Shown: one piece after another, positions 59,645 to 64,000 of the stretch
How the letters are laid out: every line of letters begins with the position of its first letter
Position numbering within the stretch: position 1 is the first letter of the stretch
Origin: Nibribacter ruber
Lineage (GTDB): Bacteria > Bacteroidota > Bacteroidia > Cytophagales > Hymenobacteraceae
DNA: 64,000 nt
Assembly: GCF_009913235.1 (NCBI RefSeq)
Contig: NZ_CP047897.1
Coordinates: forward strand, 3,967,001 to 4,031,000
Direction of reading: 5' to 3'
Translations under genes and position numbers: made by a program
Notes under the pieces: model-generated
What the model was told of the DNA's origin: nothing
The model's database searches: none
The model's input: only the letters and a program-made list of their open reading frames with translations

Positions 59645-61151
59645 TTAATCCACACATGTCAAAGAGGTCCATGATTGCATGAAATCTAACTTTGAGTCAA
59701 TTTCATTTTTTTCTTCAACTGTCTTATTGTTTTTAAAATGGTATGTGTCTTTTAGTCCGCCCCAAGCAAATGCTTTATAATGATCTAAGGTGATTTGCAA
59801 ATTATTATGATTTCCAACATCAAACTGTTGTAATCCTTGAGCTATAAGATCTATATAGCGTTGTGCCATCTCTTCATGATGAGCCTTGTTTTGGACTTCT
59901 GTGAGAGTTGCGCCATTTTTCTTTTCATTCACATAAGTTTCCCATAGGATAGGAAAATTATCCTTATCCAAGTTTTCATAACCTTTAATTTGGCGCAGGT
60001 CTGAAAAAATTTTTGCGTGCACTGATTCGTGTAGAATTGTGCGTGCCACTTCAAGAGTTCGAGCACCATCAACATACTTTGAATTAATAGTTATTACAAT
60101 ATTTGTAAAAGTGTTATCGGTAGGTTGACATTGACCATTTAAAGACTCACCTTTTGAATTTGTGAGGTTAGGAGCAACTTTATAAGTTAGATTAATAGTC
60201 CCACCATTATCTAAATACGATGAAATTAAATTTTGCATCACTGTATTTCCACCAAGATCATTATACACACAATTTGTCTTTTGATGGGTTACAAGTGCAG
60301 AGGACGATACATCAAAGCTAGTACATCTGCAATTCTCATACACATCAATCAATTCAATATAACCCCCGTCATCTGAGGACCCGCCAGATGAACCTGGAGA
60401 GGGTCCTTCCGTGCTTAATTCATCATAAACTGTAATACATATAGGAACTGGCTCAAACCCTACAAAATATGGGGCAGAGCAATAATCGGGGCCGTCAGGG
60501 TTGACGGTGCAGGTGCGTTCCCAAATCTCTACAAACCCATAGCTATTGCAATAAGTACGTGAACCACTGCTCTGTTCAGAAGCCTTAATGGAAGAAACAA
60601 TTTTGCCATTTTCATACCCATAACCATTTACAAACCAGCCTTCCAAGGAAGTGTAGATGACCGTTCCGCTAAAATCCTTTGGTAGGTTCCGGTAGTTCAA
60701 CTCAGTCAGGTCAACGCCTTTTGCAGAGAAGGCGTGCATTAAAGCTGAGATTTGCTTACCAGTGACTTTATTCTTTAAAATGATAAGCTTGGTAATACCA
60801 TTTGGGGCTGTATCTGTGCCTTGTAGTTTAAAAGCCAGTTTGGTCTCCATTTTCACTGGCGCTTCTACTAAATAGTAGGTCTTATCTGATACCTCCCGGG
60901 CTTTCTCCCATTGCGGCAAGACAGGCGGGAACTGCTTTTTCTTTTTGTTGGCAGGAGATGCCTTGACAAAGGGCTGTCCAGCTTCAAACCACTCCTGGGC
61001 CTGCTTCACGGTAAGCGCGTTAGGGTCTGTCTTAGGCTCTACCAGAAGTTCTTCTTGCTGGCAACCTGTCAAAAAGACCAGAAGTAACAGTGTGGTTAGT
61101 AGTAATGAATGAATGAATGAATGAATGAATGAATGAATGAATTGTTTTCAT
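59645..61151 (-). CDS. putative HExxH metalloprotease lipoprotein with out-of-frame start (AATG repeat)
   Basis: The body (to 61072) encodes 475 residues beginning LTGCQQEE, a lipobox, with no ATG in its frame. The upstream hydrophobic run LLLTTLLLLVFLTGC is in the same frame, and a good start, ATG at 61151 (MKTIHSF), is one base out of phase; nine AATG units (61104-61139) lie between. Removing one unit, or adding two, joins MKTIHSF to the lipobox. The mature protein has a Ser/Gly linker (about residues 215-235), several Cys, and HESVH (about 347-351) in a helix VARTILHESVHAKIF, the zinc-protease HExxH pattern. Family not recognised and protease activity is inference. AT-rich; likely accessory. 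Confidence 0.72.
61104..61139 (-). repeat. (AATG)9 coding repeat, possible phase switch
   Basis: Nine perfect AATG units (CATT on the minus strand) inside the 5' coding part of the lipoprotein gene. Four-base units change the frame with each gain or loss. Eight units would give the in-frame signal peptide. Confidence 0.9.
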
Positions 61152-61375
61152 GTATTTGATTTTTTCTTGCAATTTTCAACCCTTAAAGTAATTGAAACAG
61201 GAAATAACAATCCTTTTTATAACATAACAAATTGACTCTTTTTTGGTTTGTATAAATAGTTAAGTCGTTTGGAAAGGATTAGTTAAGGTTTAAAATAGCT
61301 GTCAAAATATGATAAAAGAATAGATTTTGTAACATTAATGATTTCTAGGGCAAGGTAACAAATTTGGCGCAAACC

Positions 61376-61413
61376 CGTTTTTAGCCTCCTTTGGCCAAAA
61401 CAGGCCAAAAACG
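61376..61413. repeat. 38-bp palindromic element, copy 29
   Basis: CGTTTTTAGCCTC...CAGGCCAAAAACG. The 320-bp gap 61152-61471 otherwise shows only AT-rich sequence that should include the lipoprotein gene's promoter. Confidence 0.87.
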
Positions 61414-61471
61414 CACCACCAGAAACTTCCCTTTCCGTGGGAGAGGGTAGCTTCTGCTGGGGGTCAGGCCC

Positions 61472-61702
61472 CTACGGCACCGGGTCATAGCCATGACCGC
61501 CCCAGGGGTTACACCTGCCAATACGCTTCAAGGCCATCCAGCCGCCTTTGAACGGGCCGTACTTGACAATAGCCTGGTGCGCGAAGGCGGAGCAGGTGGG
61601 CGTGAAGCGGCAACTGCCCGGTGTGAGCGGCGAGATGGTGTAGCGGTACAGCCACACCAAACCCAGAAACAACTGCTTAAACACCCAATTCAACCACTGC
61701 AT
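61472..61702 (-). CDS. yidD: membrane protein insertion efficiency factor YidD
   Basis: 76 residues. An amphipathic/hydrophobic N-terminus ([23 protein letters not shown]) is followed by the invariant [49 protein letters not shown], with its three cysteines. YidD is a peripheral membrane protein that assists YidC-mediated insertion. Here it stands alone, divergent from the S46 peptidase, rather than in the rpmH-rnpA-yidD-yidC cluster. Confidence 0.93.
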   Translation of the reverse strand: MQWLNWVFKQLFLGLVWLYRYTISPLTPGSCRFTPTCSAFAHQAIVKYGPFKGGWMALKRIGRCNPWGGHGYDPVP

Positions 61703-61802
61703 AAACTAACTCCTTTTCTTTAACAACGAACCGAACTGGATATCAGCTAAGTCGCTTTTTCTACTTCTTCTGCTAGTATCGGCAAAAAAATGCACAAATG
61801 TG

Positions 61803-61810
61803 TATATTTG
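61803..61810 (+). promoter_or_regulatory. probable -7 promoter element of the S46 peptidase
   Basis: TATATTTG, an exact TAnnTTTG match, 23 bp before the ATG at 61834. No clear -33 TTTG was found. Confidence 0.4.
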
Positions 61811-61833
61811 GCCTGTACTAACTAACAAACGTT

Positions 61834-64000
61834 ATGCTTAAAAAGATATATGCATTTGTGTTAGCCATCAGTTTGGGCGCTTCTTTCTCTGCCAAGGCAG
61901 ATGAAGGCATGTGGCTCCCTTTGTTGGTGAAACGCCTGAACATGGTGGACATGCAGAAACAAGGCCTGCAACTCACCGCCGAGGAAATCTACAACGTCAA
62001 CAATGCCAGCTTGAAGGACGCCATCGTGCAGTTCGGGGGCTTTTGTACCGGTGAGTTCATCTCTAAAGAAGGTTTGCTCTTGACCAACCACCACTGCGGG
62101 TATGATGCCATTGCGTCTAACTCAACTCCAGAAAATAACCTGTTGCGTGATGGCTTCTGGGCCAAAACCCGCCAGGAAGAAAGAAAGAACGAAGGTCTGT
62201 TTGTAGACATTCTGGTGCGCATGGAAGACGTGTCTAGTCAGGTGTTGCAGGGCATCACGGCCCAGACCTCTGAGCAGGAGCGTACTAAATTGGTAGCTGA
62301 GCGCACCAAGTCTCTGGCAGATGCCGCCAAGAACAACGGCCAGTACGTGGCCTATGTGCGTGATTTCTACAATGGCAACGAGTTCTACATGTTTGTCTAT
62401 GAGCGTTTCTCAGACGTGCGTCTGGTAGGCACGCCGCCAGAAAGCATTGGTAAATTTGGGGGTGACACTGATAACTGGATGTGGCCGCGCCATACCGGTG
62501 ACTTCTCTATGTTTAGAGTGTACATGAGCCCAGACGGAAAGCCGGCTACGTACTCAGACAAAAACGTGCCTTACAAGCCTAAGCACCACCTGCCTATCTC
62601 TATGAGCGGCGTGAAAGAAGGCGATTTTTCTATGGTGTTCGGGTTCCCGGGCCGTACCACGCGTTTCATGGCCGGTTCTGGCCTGAGCATGGCGGTAGAT
62701 CAGTCCAACCCAGCCCGTATCAAATTGCGCGAACGTCGTTTGGCCATCATGAAAGAAGCCATGGACGCCTCGCAGGCCAACCGCCTGAAACTGGCTTCCA
62801 ACTACGCCAGCATCAGCAACTACTACAAGTACTACATCGGGCAGAACGAGGGCATCAAGCGCATGAAGACGCTGAACAAGAAAGCTACTGAAGAGAAAGC
62901 CTTCCAAACCTGGGCCGATGCCGATGCCACCCGCAAAGGATTGTACGGCAGCGCGCTTTCTGACATCAATGCCTCGTATGCTGGTCAGCGCGAGTACAAC
63001 TTATCAGCGGTATACCGCTCAGAGGCTGCTCTGGCGCCTCAGTTGATGATGCACGCCTACCAGTACACGCCGGTCTACAACATGCTTAAAGACAACAAGG
63101 CAGACAAAGCCCAGCGCGATCAGATGTTGGCCGCCGTGAAGGAGATGAACGAAGAGTTCTACAAGAGCTATCTGGCTTCTACAGACCAAAAGATGTTTGC
63201 CGAGTTAATGCAGATGTACTACAATGACGTGCCCAAAGCACAGCATGGTGACATTTTCAAAGACCTGACTGGCAAGTACAAAGGAGACTTTAAGAAGTGG
63301 GCGGCAGACATCTACGGCAACTCTATCTTAAGCACTGAAGCGAAAGCCAACGCATTCCTGGCCAACCCAACGGCCAAGGCCTTGGAGAATGACCCGGCGT
63401 TCAAATTTGTGCGTGCCGTGAATCAGAACTACCAAACCAACATTCTGCCTAAACTAACCGAGTACAATGCGTCTCTGGCCAAGGCCAACCGTCTGTACGT
63501 GGCGGGTTTGCGTGAGATGAACCCTAACAAAGTGTACTACCCAGACGCAAACTCAACGCTTCGTCTAAGCTACGGTACCGTGAAAGGCTATGAGCCGCGT
63601 GACGGCGTGGAGTACAAGTATTACACCACGCTTGATGGTTTGGCCGCTAAAGAAGATCCCACCAACGAGGAGTTCATTGTACCTGCCAAATTGATGGAAC
63701 TGGCCGCTAAGAAAGACTATGGCAAATACGCAGACAACGGCGAAATGCGTGTGGCATTCATCACCAACAATGACATCACGGGCGGTAACTCTGGTTCGCC
63801 GGTGATCAACGGCCGTGGTGAGCTGATGGGTCTGGCCTTTGACGGAAACTGGGAAGCCATGACCGGTGACCTGGTGTTTGACCCAGAGTACAAGCGCTGC
63901 ATCAACGTAGACATCAAGTACGTGCTCTTTATCATGGACAAACTGGGCAACGCCAGTCACTTGATCAATGAGATGACCCTGGTGAACAATGGCAATCCCA
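61834..64000 (+). CDS. S46 family dipeptidyl-peptidase (DPP7/DPP11 type), 3' end cut by window
   Basis: 722 codons to the window edge, no stop. It has a signal peptide (MLKKIYAFVLAISLGASFSAKA) and then DEGMWLPLLVKRLN, the S46 opening. The chymotrypsin-fold triad is visible: His in LTNHHCGYDAI and Ser in TGGNSGSPVING. Residue 18 after the catalytic Ser is Gly (LAFDGNWEAM), the DPP7-like state (P1 hydrophobic) rather than the Arg of DPP11 (P1 acidic); this specificity call is inference. S46 enzymes are periplasmic exopeptidases that release dipeptides for uptake. It ends at LVNNGNP near the edge, so only the last few residues are missing. Confidence 0.93.
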   Translation, partial: MLKKIYAFVLAISLGASFSAKADEGMWLPLLVKRLNMVDMQKQGLQLTAEEIYNVNNASLKDAIVQFGGFCTGEFISKEGLLLTNHHCGYDAIASNSTPENNLLRDGFWAKTRQEERKNEGLFVDILVRMEDVSSQVLQGITAQTSEQERTKLVAERTKSLADAAKNNGQYVAYVRDFYNGNEFYMFVYERFSDVRLVGTPPESIGKFGGDTDNWMWPRHTGDFSMFRVYMSPDGKPATYSDKNVPYKPKHHLPISMSGVKEGDFSMVFGFPGRTTRFMAGSGLSMAVDQSNPARIKLRERRLAIMKEAMDASQANRLKLASNYASISNYYKYYIGQNEGIKRMKTLNKKATEEKAFQTWADADATRKGLYGSALSDINASYAGQREYNLSAVYRSEAALAPQLMMHAYQYTPVYNMLKDNKADKAQRDQMLAAVKEMNEEFYKSYLASTDQKMFAELMQMYYNDVPKAQHGDIFKDLTGKYKGDFKKWAADIYGNSILSTEAKANAFLANPTAKALENDPAFKFVRAVNQNYQTNILPKLTEYNASLAKANRLYVAGLREMNPNKVYYPDANSTLRLSYGTVKGYEPRDGVEYKYYTTLDGLAAKEDPTNEEFIVPAKLMELAAKKDYGKYADNGEMRVAFITNNDITGGNSGSPVINGRGELMGLAFDGNWEAMTGDLVFDPEYKRCINVDIKYVLFIMDKLGNASHLINEMTLVNNGNP

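Noticed and set aside
1-64000. tRNA, rRNA or transposase genes
   Set aside because: No cloverleaf with TTCRANY and CCA-type ends, no rRNA core sequence and no DDE/HUH transposase motif was noticed on either strand, though small RNAs could be missed by eye.

Overview
The window is chromosomal DNA of a Bacteroidota bacterium, most likely from the order Cytophagales. The evidence is a gliding-motility lipoprotein (GldH), type IX secretion C-terminal sorting domains, an IPExxxVDY protein next to pyruvate kinase, an S46 peptidase, CarboxypepD_reg/beta-barrel outer-membrane proteins, LytTR/LytS signalling and promoters of the TTTG-N19-20-TAnnTTTG type. The genus (Rufibacter/Nibribacter-like, Hymenobacteraceae) is inference only. 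No rRNA, tRNA, CRISPR array or transposase gene was seen.

Layout. 0-6.5 kb: tail of a VOC protein, a DoxX protein, a large Gly/Ser/Tyr/RGG-rich low-complexity protein, an EEP-fold membrane protein and a ricT-gldH operon. 7-11.6 kb: a 1236-residue secreted kelch protein and a methyltransferase. 11.6-12.9 kb: a small AT-rich accessory patch. 12.9-15.7 kb: a LytTR/LytS two-component pair and a barrel protein. 15.8-21.9 kb: sugE and the housekeeping cluster birA / rsfS-ftsH-LUD-lpxH-propeller. 22-34.2 kb: a T9SS protein, a DUF2723 membrane protein, rlmB, manC-kdsD, recQ, purD and a CoA-transferase. 34.3-43.8 kb: brxA-type bacilliredoxin, rpsT, pyk with IPExxxVDY, acpP-fabF-rnc, nadE and an HD hydrolase. 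43.9-50.4 kb: two paralogous outer-membrane barrel proteins around a CarboxypepD_reg protein. 51.3-58.5 kb: frameshifted ferredoxin with its reductase, lgt, a propeller protein, a phytoene-desaturase-like oxidoreductase, msrB and a YdjM-like hydrolase. 58.6-64 kb: a yeast-type cytosine deaminase, two AT-rich lipoproteins, yidD and the start of an S46 dipeptidyl-peptidase.

The most striking non-coding feature is a family of near-palindromic elements of about 38 bp (29 copies, roughly one per 2.2 kb), almost all lying just 3' of stop codons or between transcription units. Several abut a gene-specific GC-rich hairpin so that the element supplies the T-tract of a terminator. A second family, about 400 bp and GC-rich, occurs twice (35.5 and 50.8 kb), each copy between two 38-bp elements, with one compensatory stem change between copies. 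A nine-unit AATG repeat sits between the ATG and the signal peptide of a putative metalloprotease lipoprotein and puts it out of frame, the layout of a phase-variable contingency locus. These three are the best candidates for undescribed biology. The rest is largely conserved core metabolism, cell-envelope and RNA genes.
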